62,378 nucleotides of DNA from Planktothrix serta PCC 8927 (GTDB taxonomy: Bacteria > Cyanobacteriota > Cyanobacteriia > Cyanobacteriales > Microcoleaceae). Numbering within the stretch: the first letter of the stretch is position 1; each line of letters starts with the position of its first letter. Both the position numbers and the translations under genes were made by a program. Under the pieces are notes generated by a model. The model ran no database searches, was not told the origin of the DNA, and saw only the letters and a list, made by a program, of their open reading frames with translations. Shown here one piece after another: positions 54,133 through 62,338 of the stretch. The stretch is taken from the NCBI RefSeq assembly GCF_900010725.2, contig NZ_LR734876.1, positions 62,319-124,696 on the forward strand. The letters run 5' to 3'.

Positions 54133-54924
54133 GTTAACTGTTAACCCATTAAATATCTAGTATGATAACCTATTGATTTTCCAAAAGTGCGATCGCCTTC
54201 GGGTGGGCGTAGTCCATCGCATTTCAGCCGGAGTAAAATTAATTCAGATTAAAGTCCGTCAACAATCGCGCTAAAAGTAAGCACTCAAACCCGAATTCTT
54301 TTGCTCTGATCTCAAGTCAATGATCCCCCCTAACCCCCCTTAAAAAGCAGGGACAGGAGATCAAAGTCCCCCTTTTCAAGGGGGATTTAGGGGGATCTGA
54401 TCAAAGCTGTAATCAGGGGTTTTCAGCTTAACAAAACTATAAAACTATCGTTGAGATCGGGATCTAAGGTTTGATGAATTATTACGGAATATTAAAGAGT
54501 GTCAAATTTAGTAAATTAGGGTTGGCAACCCAGAAACTTATGTTATGTTAATAGTCATAGGACACAAATCAACAACACACCAACGTTGATAACAACCCCC
54601 GGATTAAAAGCTTGTGTCCGTCGTGCTTTAATCCAATTGCAACGCCGTCAGTGGCAATGTGAACTACCAAAAAAGTTGACGTTGTAGAGGGTCTAAGACT
54701 CGCTTGAGGCTGTAAAACAATAATGATTTAGTTAGCTTCGGGGTCAATGTCATAAAAAAGGTCTGTATCGACTTTGCTAGTACAATACTCCTGATTGGAA
54801 TTGTTGCAATATCTTGTCCACGTTAGCTGAGTATCTTGATTTTTCTATCTAACTTACCTGAAATCTGCTTGAGTCAACTTAGTTTACATTCTAACGCTAA
54901 GGTCTGGTCATTCTGTACCAGACC
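54133..54924. other. Gap of 792 bp with MITE-like copy and hairpins
   Basis: It includes a HIP1 site near 54190, MITE-like copy 2 (54251-54432), and a bulged 10-bp stem GGATTAAA...TTTAATCC at 54601-54634. A frame without an ATG reads CVRRALIQLQRRQWQC over 54614-54690; I cannot place it. The last part has a hairpin at the metallopeptidase stop. Confidence 0.6.
54251..54432. mobile_element. MITE-like element, copy 2 (inverted relative to copy 1)
   Basis: From AAAGTCCGTCAAC to TTTTCAGCTTAAC. Its reverse complement follows copy 1 (1838-2018) block by block: AAAACCC-TGATTACAG, the CCCCCTAAATCCCCCTT hairpin, GATCATTGACT and GAATTCGGGTTTGAG, at roughly three-quarters identity. The outer GTAGGGG ends are missing. 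Confidence 0.6.
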
Positions 54925-54926
54925 TT
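54899..54926 (-). terminator. 10-bp hairpin at the metallopeptidase stop
   Basis: AAGGTCTGGT-CATTCTGT-ACCAGACCTT, a perfect 10-bp stem, overlaps the stop codon (54925-54927) of the gene on the minus strand. No T-run is seen; a terminator or decay barrier is inferred. Confidence 0.55.
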
Positions 54927-55671
54927 AAGTGTTTGGAGCGATTAATATAGACCATCCTAAACGAGTGGGTTGTTGATAAATTCGTTTTAAAGTATTAATA
55001 TCTCTAACGGAAATTGGCGGGGGTTCTCGAACTTGGGAAAAATACATCACGTCTGTTTGTTCGGGACTATGACCCCAAATTCCTAACGCATGACCAAATT
55101 CATGAAGGGCGGCGGCTTCAATATATTGTCCGGTTTGGGTCGGACTTAACCAAATTGTGAAGCGATGGGATAAATAGGGAAACCCTTCAGGGGTATTTTT
55201 AACAGAAATTTGATAACGGGTTTCTGCGGAACTCGCCCGTTTTTTCTGGGGGTCTAGGGGAGGATTTTTTCTAATAATTTTAATATCAGCATTTTGGGGT
55301 TGTTCAACTAAATTTAAGGGTAAATAATTATCCCATTTTAAAATAGCAGATGAAACGGTTTCTTTCCAGCTAGAAAGAGAATCAGGATTTTCAATATAAA
55401 CTTTAATCGGAAATTTTGAAAAAACTAAATAACCAAAGTTAGCGGGTTCAATTTGATCGAAATAATCACCTTTATTCGTTAAATCTTGCCAATTTGCTAA
55501 ACTTTCGGGTAAAGGATGAGGTTTAAACGGAATTTTATCGTCAGTCGCAATAGTTGAAACTTGGCTAATTAAAATGATCAGAACTATTATTATAGCAGTC
55601 GCCATTCCGCCTAGGGCATAGATTCCCAATTTCGCTCGAATGACACGCTGATATTTTGTCCTAATAGCCAT
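54925..55671 (-). CDS. Zinc metallopeptidase (M10-like), membrane-anchored
   Basis: 248 aa. One N-terminal helix (about residues 17-38) anchors or exports the protein. The zinc site is HEFGHALGIWGHS (H-E-x2-H-x6-H) with a following Met-turn at DVMYFSQ, as in matrixin-type peptidases. No prodomain switch is recognisable. It probably acts in the periplasm or on the surface; substrate unknown. Stand-alone with a hairpin at its stop. Confidence 0.85.
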   Translation of the reverse strand: MAIRTKYQRVIRAKLGIYALGGMATAIIIVLIILISQVSTIATDDKIPFKPHPLPESLANWQDLTNKGDYFDQIEPANFGYLVFSKFPIKVYIENPDSLSSWKETVSSAILKWDNYLPLNLVEQPQNADIKIIRKNPPLDPQKKRASSAETRYQISVKNTPEGFPYLSHRFTIWLSPTQTGQYIEAAALHEFGHALGIWGHSPEQTDVMYFSQVREPPPISVRDINTLKRIYQQPTRLGWSILIAPNT

Positions 55672-55713
55672 GTCCGTTGCTATAACATTAGTTTAATTGA
55701 CTATGAAGTCTTC

Positions 55714-55755
55714 ACTGATAACTGATAACTGATAACTGATAACTGATAACTGATT
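55714..55755. repeat. ACTGATA heptamer array
   Basis: Six tandem ACTGATA units, 7-bp period, between secG and the metallopeptidase gene, reaching the secG stop. Confidence 0.85.
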
Positions 55756-55981
55756 ATTTGATCCAACCTGCACTTAAAATAACAGTCATTCCCATAAAAA
55801 TAATTGCTAACATCCAAGTAATTCGATTTAAGGTTGTTTCAGCACTTTTAGCGCTAGTAAAGAGTTGAGCTTGTCCACCAATACCGCCAATTCCATCCCC
55901 TTTAGGACTGTGGAGTAAGACTAAAATAATAATCCCCACAGCCGATAAAGACCAAATTGCTTGTAATACTTGAGTAATCAT
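55754..55981 (-). CDS. secG: Preprotein translocase subunit SecG
   Basis: 75 aa with two membrane helices. The connecting loop HSPKGDGIGGIGGQAQLFTS, with its KGDG...GG pattern, and ATTLNRITW-like second part fit SecG of the Sec translocon. The gene is followed upstream by gpmI on the same strand, 75 bp away; this secG-gpmI pairing is usual in cyanobacteria. Confidence 0.93.
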   Translation of the reverse strand: MITQVLQAIWSLSAVGIIILVLLHSPKGDGIGGIGGQAQLFTSAKSAETTLNRITWMLAIIFMGMTVILSAGWIK

Positions 55982-56056
55982 GGTAAAAAGTTGATAATTT
56001 GAACGAATTCCTATTTCCTGTTCCCTGTTCCCTACTATATTTTTTAGGGAAATAAG

Positions 56057-57655
56057 TTACAGTCGCATCCGCACCGGACTCCGATTTTCTCGAACATCAT
56101 AAGCGGCGGATTCAATCATAGAACGACCTGTCATTTCTGGCGGTTGCGGAATCCCCAAAATTTGCAAAATCGTGGGGGCGATATCCGCTAAACAGCCATC
56201 TGTGCGTAAGGGAACATCAGTTCCGTGACCTGGAATTTTGCGTTTTTCCCCTTCTATTAGGATAAAGGGAACGGGGTTCGTTGTGTGGGCTGTCCAAGGA
56301 TTTCCTTCCGCGTCGGACATATATTCAGCGTTACCATGATCAGCAATAATAATCGCCGTTCCTCCCGCTTGACTAATACTTTCTAACAATAACCCCAAAT
56401 TGTGATCAACGGTTTCAATCGCTTTCACCGCAGCATCTATCATCCCCGTATGTCCGACCATATCAGGATTGGCGTAATTAATTACAATCAGCGAGTAAAT
56501 TCCCTTTTCAATTCCTTCAATCGCCACATCCGTGACTTCAGCCGCCGACATTTCCGGCTGTAAATCATAAGTTGCGACCGAAGGACTAGGAATTAATTCT
56601 CGGTCTTCCCCAGGAAAGGGGTCTTCTAAACCGCCATTAAAAAAATAGGTGACGTGAGCATATTTTTCCGTTTCCGCCGTCCGCAATTGTTTTAACCCCT
56701 GTTCAGCGATCACTTGTCCGAGAATATTGTTAAGATTTTGAGGTTCAAAGGCGACTAAAACGGGAAAATGGGGGTCATATTGGGTAAAAGTTGCAAAGCT
56801 TAAGGGATGAATATAGGAACGTTCAAACCCGGAAAAATTGGCATCTACAAACGCCTGAGTTAACTCTCTAGCCCGGTCAGGACGGAAATTAAAGAAAATC
56901 ACCCCATCTTCGGCTTCCACCGCTCCAGGCGCAATTCGAGAAGGAAGCACAAACTCATCGTTAATGCCTTCGGTGTAGGACAATAACATGACATCAGCAG
57001 CCGATAATCCATTACCTTCGCCATCGGTAGTCATGACATCATAAGCTTGTTTAACCCGATCCCAGCGTTTATCTCGATCCATTGCATAGTAACGGCCACT
57101 AATAGTTACAATCCGACCGATCCCAATCGCATCAATTTGGTCTTGAAGCTGCTTAATATATTTAATCCCATCTTTAGGATTAGTGTCTCGACCATCCATG
57201 ATGGCATGAATACAAACATCTCTAATATTTTTAGCTTTTGCTAGATTTAAAAGTCCGATTAAATGGTCTAAATGGGAGTGAACCCCACCATCGGAACATA
57301 AACCCATTAAGTGTAATTTGCTATTTTTCTCTAAAACCTGTTGACAAACTTGTAACAGTGCGGGGTTATTTTGAATGGTGCCATCTTCGACCGCATCGGA
57401 AATCCTCACTAACTCTTGAGGAACAATGCGTCCCGCACCAATATTCAAATGACCGACTTCTGAATTTCCCATCTGACCTTCGGGTAAACCCACCGCTTTC
57501 CCGGAGGTGCGAATTAAGGTTCGCGGATAAGCTGTCCATAGACTATCCATTACAGGAGTGTTTGCAACGGCTATGGCATTTCCGTCGGTTTGTTCACGAT
57601 AACCCCATCCGTCTAAAATGATCAGTACAACGGGAGATACAGACTTTGGTGCCAT
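56057..57655 (-). CDS. gpmI: 2,3-bisphosphoglycerate-independent phosphoglycerate mutase
   Basis: Glycolytic enzyme exchanging 3- and 2-phosphoglycerate with two Mn2+. At 532 aa: LIILDGWGYRE, GNSEVGHLNIGAGR with the catalytic Ser (near residue 64), GGVHSHLDHL, MDGRDTNPKDG, GRYYAMDRDKRWDR, NYANPDMVGHTG and IADHGNAEYM. ATG at 57655. Upstream of secG on the same strand. Confidence 0.97.
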   Translation of the reverse strand: MAPKSVSPVVLIILDGWGYREQTDGNAIAVANTPVMDSLWTAYPRTLIRTSGKAVGLPEGQMGNSEVGHLNIGAGRIVPQELVRISDAVEDGTIQNNPALLQVCQQVLEKNSKLHLMGLCSDGGVHSHLDHLIGLLNLAKAKNIRDVCIHAIMDGRDTNPKDGIKYIKQLQDQIDAIGIGRIVTISGRYYAMDRDKRWDRVKQAYDVMTTDGEGNGLSAADVMLLSYTEGINDEFVLPSRIAPGAVEAEDGVIFFNFRPDRARELTQAFVDANFSGFERSYIHPLSFATFTQYDPHFPVLVAFEPQNLNNILGQVIAEQGLKQLRTAETEKYAHVTYFFNGGLEDPFPGEDRELIPSPSVATYDLQPEMSAAEVTDVAIEGIEKGIYSLIVINYANPDMVGHTGMIDAAVKAIETVDHNLGLLLESISQAGGTAIIIADHGNAEYMSDAEGNPWTAHTTNPVPFILIEGEKRKIPGHGTDVPLRTDGCLADIAPTILQILGIPQPPEMTGRSMIESAAYDVRENRSPVRMRL

Positions 57656-57803
57656 GCCAAGTTACCTTTTCGTTTGTTGTGGTGATTGCCGACTCGATCA
57701 TACCATCGTGAGTCAATACCTCACCAGTGAGTAGTTTCTGTTGTGCCTTGGGATGAAGATTGGGTATCCTTAAATTGTATCAACTGTATTTTGGGGACTG
57801 GCA

Positions 57804-58937
57804 ATGCGTCAACTTTGGTTTCTGCTCTCCATCGGTATTTTCACAGTTGGGCTGGGAGGATGTGGTTCGACACCCGAAGAAACAGCCACTACACCCAGTC
57901 CAACAACTTCTCCAGCGGCTTCCCCTGGAGCTTCGGCTTCACCTAAACCGAATGCAACCCCTAGTCCGGGTCAAATAGCCCCGTTTAAAGATCCTTTAGT
58001 CCAAGAACAATCAAACGTCGCTGCGGGTGCGGGTTTAATTCAATCGACTAATCCAGAAGAACGCTTAAATTTATTGGGAAAACGTCCGGCGGGAACTCCC
58101 GTAGCACCCGCTACCACAGTAGCCCCCCCTGCGTCGAATGTTGATCCGTTTGCAGTCTTGCCTCCATCAATTGTACAAACCACTCCTGACATCGGAGAAG
58201 CGCCGGAAGTACCAGAACAAACTACTCGTGCTGTACCAGATCTGCCCAAATTACCCGTTGCTGAACCTCCGCTTCGCTGGAGAACTGCCAGTGTGAGCAT
58301 TCCTTCACCTCAAACCCGTAGCCCTAATACGGGATTTAAGCCAACAGTAAATCAGGGTAGAGGTGCGACAGCAAATCCCAGAACAACACCAACATCGCCC
58401 AGTGGTGTGACTCGTAATCCCTCTAACCCCTTGTCTCCTAGCCCAAGAGCAACAGCACCGAAACCTCGAACCGTTAGCCCTCGAAGAACCGTACCCACGT
58501 TACCGAGTTTACCCATTGCCCAAGTCCCTGATTTACCTGCAATTCCGAATACAGAAGCACCCCCGTCTTGGCGTGATCCCAATCCACCGCCACCGCCACC
58601 TCCTGCACCTGTTGCTGTTCAACCCTTGGTGCCGCCACCTCCATCCACAGACTTAGCTCAGGCTATGGAAGTCACGGGGGTATTGCAAGTGGGAAATCAA
58701 ACTAAAGTTATTCTCAAAGCTCCCGCAGAACCCACCAGTCGTTATGTGAACGTGGGACAGCGTGTGTCTAATGGTGAAGTTCTCGTCAAGCGAGTTAAGT
58801 TTGATACTGGGGGTGAACCCCTGGTGATTTTTGAGCAAAATGGCGTTGAAATTGCTAAATCTGTGGGTGCAATTAATCCACCTGCCGATCAACAAATCAA
58901 TAATATTAGTATGCGAACCTCCCGTCCAAGCAGTTAG
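57804..58937 (+). CDS. Proline-rich lipoprotein of unknown function
   Basis: 377 aa. An N-terminal lipoprotein signal ends LGGC (Cys20). Residues 21-285 are Pro/Ser/Thr/Ala-rich and low-complexity, with Pro runs (NPPPPPPPAP). The C-terminal 85 residues form a compact domain, EVTGVLQVGNQTKVILKAP...VNVGQRVSNGEVLVKRV, resembling PilP-type pilus or SH3-like folds by pattern only. It probably anchors in the outer or inner membrane and reaches through peptidoglycan. Divergent from gpmI. Confidence 0.75.
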   Translation: MRQLWFLLSIGIFTVGLGGCGSTPEETATTPSPTTSPAASPGASASPKPNATPSPGQIAPFKDPLVQEQSNVAAGAGLIQSTNPEERLNLLGKRPAGTPVAPATTVAPPASNVDPFAVLPPSIVQTTPDIGEAPEVPEQTTRAVPDLPKLPVAEPPLRWRTASVSIPSPQTRSPNTGFKPTVNQGRGATANPRTTPTSPSGVTRNPSNPLSPSPRATAPKPRTVSPRRTVPTLPSLPIAQVPDLPAIPNTEAPPSWRDPNPPPPPPPAPVAVQPLVPPPPSTDLAQAMEVTGVLQVGNQTKVILKAPAEPTSRYVNVGQRVSNGEVLVKRVKFDTGGEPLVIFEQNGVEIAKSVGAINPPADQQINNISMRTSRPSS

Positions 58938-58954
58938 TCCTGTTTAACAGGACT
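58936..58954 (+). terminator. Hairpin after the lipoprotein gene
   Basis: AGTCCTGT-TTA-ACAGGACT overlaps the stop codon; 8-bp stem. No T-run is present. Confidence 0.5.
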
Positions 58955-59012
58955 CACGGAAAGGGGTGTAATCTTTAGTAATTTCTATAATTTTCTCATG
59001 GTAGGAGTAACC

Positions 59013-59741
59013 ATGTTGTGTTCGATGCCAAAACTGGGTTTTTTGACGCTAATTTTATCGAGTTTAGCGGTTGTTATTGGGATTAATGATCCTCTTCCTG
59101 CTTTTTCACAGCAAGCAGAAGGTAAGCGTCCTCCTGTTTGTGAAGGACAGTTACCCACCGGAAGCGTGAAGTGTAATTATGAGGGAGGAGATAACTATAA
59201 AGGGGATTTTGTCAACGGCAAACCGGATGGGCAAGGGATTTATGTTTATGCCAACCGCGATCGCTATGAAGGACAATTTCGTAATGGTTTACCCAATGGA
59301 CAAGGGGTATTCATTTTTGCTGATGATGCCCGTGTCGTTGGGGTATTTAAGGATGGCAACATCAGTCAAGGAACGGTAATTTTTGCTAATGGCGATCGCT
59401 ATATTGGCACGTTTAAACTGGTGCGAGAAGTTGGGAGTGGAAAGGTCAGTAGTCAACCCAATGGTCGGGGACAATTTATTTATGTGAATGGCGATCGCTA
59501 TGAAGGAGAATTCTTTGCCGGATCTCCCTTTGGTCAAGGAGTATTTACCCGAACCAATGGCACTCGCTGTCAAGGACAGTTTTTTAATCAAGAACTTGAT
59601 GGTAAAGGCACCTGTACCTTTGCAAATGGCACTCGTTATGAAGGAGAATTTCGAGGTGGCGTTCCTCATGGCCAAGGAACAATTGTTGATGCCAAAGGCA
59701 AGCGTTATCCAGGGTCTTTCCGCGATGGTAAAAAAGTATAG
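59013..59741 (+). CDS. MORN repeat protein, secreted
   Basis: About 242 aa from the ATG at 59013, which has AGGAG 5 bp upstream; the frame also has an ATG at 58998. Signal peptide up to LPAFSQ. Then seven or eight MORN units: YKGDFVNGKPDGQGIY, YEGQFRNGLPNGQGVF, VVGVFKDGNISQG, YIGTFK, YEGEFFAGSPFGQGVF, CQGQFFNQELDGKG, YEGEFRGGVPHGQG and YPGSFRDGKK. MORN repeats act as binding or structural scaffolds. Several units contain a HIP1 site (GCGATCGC) in the coding sequence. Confidence 0.85.
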   Translation: MLCSMPKLGFLTLILSSLAVVIGINDPLPAFSQQAEGKRPPVCEGQLPTGSVKCNYEGGDNYKGDFVNGKPDGQGIYVYANRDRYEGQFRNGLPNGQGVFIFADDARVVGVFKDGNISQGTVIFANGDRYIGTFKLVREVGSGKVSSQPNGRGQFIYVNGDRYEGEFFAGSPFGQGVFTRTNGTRCQGQFFNQELDGKGTCTFANGTRYEGEFRGGVPHGQGTIVDAKGKRYPGSFRDGKKV

Positions 59742-59757
59742 ACAAAATCTCAAAAAG

Positions 59758-59823
59758 CAGGGAACAGGGAACAGGGAACAGGGAACAGGGAATTACGAAT
59801 TACGAATTACGAATTACGAATAC
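59758..59823. repeat. Two adjoining heptamer arrays (CAGGGAA and ATTACGA)
   Basis: Five CAGGGAA units pass directly into four or five ATTACGA units, both 7-bp period, in the MORN-DUF6391 gap. Confidence 0.85.
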
Positions 59824-59861
59824 CGTATTTCCGCGACTGCTATACACCGGGAGATTTGCTG

Positions 59862-60473
59862 ATGAACGCTTTTTCCAGTTCAACGGGTCAGTCTATTTTT
59901 GATTTTGTACCTGATCCCACCCAGGATCGGGAACTGTTGCAACAGTTAAGTTTTGTGCCAGGAGTTGCAGAACTCTTGACAATTCGTCAAGTTCATGCTT
60001 TAGAACACGCAACGGTTTGGGTGCTGAGTGAAGGGGCGAATACCCCTAACCAACGGGCCGAAACGGAATTATTCGGGGGAATGTCAACGGAACAGGGTTT
60101 TTACCTGTATGGAAAAGTAGAGACAGGACGGTTACGGCAAGCCGTTGAGCAGGGGTTAAGACGTCTAACCCTAGGAGAATGGGATTTAGCCGTTCATCCG
60201 CGCTGTGGGACGAATTTCTCGGTGAATTTACTCTTAACCAGTGGACTCGCATTCGGGATCAGTTCCCTGCTTCCCAAAAACCTGATAGAACAATTGTTCG
60301 GTTTGGGATTAGCAACGGTCTTGGCCAATCAATTGGCCCCCGATTTGGGAAGTATAGCCCAACGTTATCTCACAACGGCGATTCCCTTTAATTTGCGGGT
60401 GGTAGAAATATCCCAAACCCAAGACTTTTGGGGACGTTCAGCCCATTTTGTTCGAGTGCAATGGGTAAGTTAG
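59862..60473 (+). CDS. DUF6391-like membrane protein
   Basis: 203 aa from the ATG at 59862; the frame opens at a TTG at 59856. IRQVHALEHATVWVL near residue 42, GGMSTEQGFYLYGKV, HPRCGTNFSVNLLLTSGLAFG and a hydrophobic stretch (about 125-155). This fits a cyanobacterial/plastid-type family of unknown function; the HALEHA and HPRCGTN motifs suggest a metal or substrate site. The family name is from memory. Confidence 0.6.
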   Translation: MNAFSSSTGQSIFDFVPDPTQDRELLQQLSFVPGVAELLTIRQVHALEHATVWVLSEGANTPNQRAETELFGGMSTEQGFYLYGKVETGRLRQAVEQGLRRLTLGEWDLAVHPRCGTNFSVNLLLTSGLAFGISSLLPKNLIEQLFGLGLATVLANQLAPDLGSIAQRYLTTAIPFNLRVVEISQTQDFWGRSAHFVRVQWVS

Positions 60474-60579
60474 CAATAAAACTTAAAGACTTGAGTGAAC
60501 TGAGACAGCCGATCCAGTAGTACCCTGAACATTAAACGTCTTTGTCCGTTCTTTTCATTAAAAAGGGGAAGATAAACCA

Positions 60580-60894
60580 ATGGTTCAACGTGGTTCTAAA
60601 GTTCGTATCCTACGCAAAGAGTCTTACTGGTATCAAGAAGTGGGTACAGTGGCTTCTGTAGACTCCAGTGGTATCAAATACCCGGTGATTGTTCGCTTTG
60701 ACAAGGTGAACTATTCAACCATCAACACTAACAACTTTGCGATGTCTGAAGTCGTGGAAGTTGCAGGCTCCAGCAAAGGTGGCACGAAAGGGAAAAGTGG
60801 CCCTCAAACTTCCGTAGAAGCGAAAGATCGCACAGTTCCTGGTGGTAGTCCCACTCGTATCGGTGATCCGAACCAAGGAACCGAAGGAAATTAG
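60580..60894 (+). CDS. psaE: Photosystem I subunit IV PsaE, with C-terminal extension
   Basis: 104 aa. Residues 1-65 are the SH3-like PsaE core: [27 protein letters not shown] and [21 protein letters not shown]. PsaE docks ferredoxin and supports cyclic electron flow on the stromal side of PSI. The family is usually about 65-75 aa; the extra roughly 35 residues ([11 protein letters not shown]...[10 protein letters not shown]) are Gly/Ser/Lys-rich and look unfolded. AAGGGGAAG before the ATG is a good ribosome site. mutM follows 3 bp after the stop. Confidence 0.95.
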   Translation: MVQRGSKVRILRKESYWYQEVGTVASVDSSGIKYPVIVRFDKVNYSTINTNNFAMSEVVEVAGSSKGGTKGKSGPQTSVEAKDRTVPGGSPTRIGDPNQGTEGN

Positions 60895-60897
60895 TCG

Positions 60898-61788
60898 GTG
60901 CCGGAACTACCGGAAGTTGAAACCGTTCGGCAAGGTCTAAATCAAGTGACCTTGACAAGAGCGTTTATGGGGGGTGAGGTGTTGTTAAAACGCACTCTCG
61001 CCTACCCGTTTTCTGTTGATGAATTTTTGCAGAATTTAACCGGAATTGCGATCGCTCATTGGCATCGCCGAGGTAAATATTTATTAGCAGAATTAGTTAA
61101 ATTAGACTCTAATTCAACCCCTGGAGGCTGGTTAGGGGTTCATTTACGGATGACGGGTCAATTATTATGGGTTAACCCTCAAGAACCCTTACAAAAACAC
61201 ACTCGCATTCGATTATTTTTTGCTGAAAATCGAGAATTGAGATTTGTTGATCAACGCACCTTTGGTCAAATCTGGTGGGTTCGGCCGGATCAAGAGATTT
61301 CTAATATTATTACCGGATTAAACAATTTAGGGCCAGAACCTTTTGCTCCAGAATTTTCCGTTGAATATTTACAAGCCCAATTTAAAAAACGTCAACGCCC
61401 CATAAAATCAGCCCTTTTGGATCAAAAATTAGTGGCTGGAGTCGGGAATATTTATGCAGATGAAGCGTTATTTTTAAGCGGAATAGCCCCAACAACTCCT
61501 TGCACTACTTTAACCCGTGAACAACTCGAACGCTTACAGCACCAGATTATTCAAGTATTAGAAAAAAGTATTCAAAAAGGCGGGACAACGATTCGCAACT
61601 TCCTCAATGTTCAAGGAGTAAATGGTAATTATGGGGGTAGCGCTTGGGTTTACAACCGGACTGGAGAACCCTGTCGCGTTTGTGGAACTCCCATTGAACG
61701 TTTAAAACTTGCCGGACGGTCTGCTCATTTTTGTCCTCAATGTCAGGGGGGAGGGAACAGGGAACAGGGAACAGGGAACAGGGAATAG
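60898..61788 (+). CDS. mutM: Formamidopyrimidine-DNA glycosylase
   Basis: Base-excision repair enzyme removing 8-oxoguanine and formamidopyrimidines. Starts at a GTG read as MPELPEVETVRQGL, with the catalytic Pro-Glu. Other features are GVGNIYADEALFLSGI and the C-terminal zinc finger CRVCGTPIERLKLAGRSAHFCPQC. The native end should follow that finger; instead 14 extra codons come from a CAGGGAACAGGG heptamer array and the array supplies the TAG stop. The start is 3 bp after psaE, so the two are cotranscribed. Confidence 0.96.
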   Translation: MPELPEVETVRQGLNQVTLTRAFMGGEVLLKRTLAYPFSVDEFLQNLTGIAIAHWHRRGKYLLAELVKLDSNSTPGGWLGVHLRMTGQLLWVNPQEPLQKHTRIRLFFAENRELRFVDQRTFGQIWWVRPDQEISNIITGLNNLGPEPFAPEFSVEYLQAQFKKRQRPIKSALLDQKLVAGVGNIYADEALFLSGIAPTTPCTTLTREQLERLQHQIIQVLEKSIQKGGTTIRNFLNVQGVNGNYGGSAWVYNRTGEPCRVCGTPIERLKLAGRSAHFCPQCQGGGNREQGTGNRE

Positions 61789-61890
61789 GGAATAGGGAAT
61801 AGGGAATAGGGAATAGGAAATGGGCAATAGGAAATGGGCAATAGGAAATGGGCAATAGGCAATAGGCAATAGGGAATGGGCAATAGGGGG
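61752..61890. repeat. Long heptamer array (GGGAACA to GGGAATA to GGGCAATAGGAAAT)
   Basis: About 140 bp. Four GGGAACA units (within the mutM 3' end) pass into five GGGAATA units and then a 14-bp double unit (AATAGGAAATGGGC). The pattern shows stepwise change of the unit along the array. Confidence 0.85.
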
Positions 61891-61966
61891 AAAGAATATA
61901 GAAAATTAACCTAATAAACCTTTAAAATTTGGGAAAGATTCTATCACTATTTTAAGTTAACGAGCT

Positions 61967-62179
61967 ATGGCAATTAAAAAAGGTGACTTTGTTCACGCGG
62001 TTCGGGAAAAGTTAGAAAACAGCTTAGAGGCAAAAGCCAGTGATAGCCGATTTTCCCCTTATCTTTTTGAAACCAAAGGGGAAATTATGGAACTGCGAGG
62101 GGACTATGCTTTAGTTAAATTTGGACAAGTCCCCACACCGAATATCTGGTTACGACTAGACCAACTAGAAGCAGCTTAA
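61967..62179 (+). CDS. ndhO: NAD(P)H dehydrogenase-like complex subunit O
   Basis: 70 aa: [37 protein letters not shown] then [22 protein letters not shown], the NdhO hallmark. A peripheral subunit of the cyanobacterial NDH-1 complex at the thylakoid, with a regulatory role in cyclic flow. ATG at 61967; the upstream 180 bp is the heptamer array and an AT-rich leader. Confidence 0.95.
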   Translation: MAIKKGDFVHAVREKLENSLEAKASDSRFSPYLFETKGEIMELRGDYALVKFGQVPTPNIWLRLDQLEAA

Positions 62180-62261
62180 TAGCTGGCATAATCTATTAAG
62201 CGGTCTATCCCTCTTTTGTCACTTGACTTGATTTTCCCCCTCCCAATAACCCGATGTCTTT

Positions 62262-62338
62262 GTAGGGGCGAGGCGCGCCCAAAGTCCGTCAACTTAACGC
62301 CAAAAGCCCGGAAATAAATTTCGGGCGTAGGGGCGGGT
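62262..62338. repeat. Partial MITE-like end (GTAGGGGCG...AAAGTCCGTCAACTTAA)
   Basis: GTAGGGGCGAGGCGCGCCC then AAAGTCCGTCAACTTAA as in copy 1 (1838-1855), followed by a short hairpin interior (GCCCGGAAATAAATTTCGGGC) and GTAGGGGCGGGTT. Shorter than the full element; it could be a deletion derivative. Confidence 0.5.

Noticed and set aside
58040-58582. Gly-rich ORFs on the minus strand
   Set aside because: Antisense of the Pro-rich lipoprotein.
59289-59753. 154-aa minus-strand ORF across the MORN gene
   Set aside because: Periodic antisense of the MORN repeats; Ile/Ala/Ser-rich pattern is the complement of the repeats.
61604-61855. 83-aa ORF of repeated SYCPFPIAHFLFPI type
   Set aside because: Translation of the heptamer array on the opposite strand of mutM; a composition artefact.
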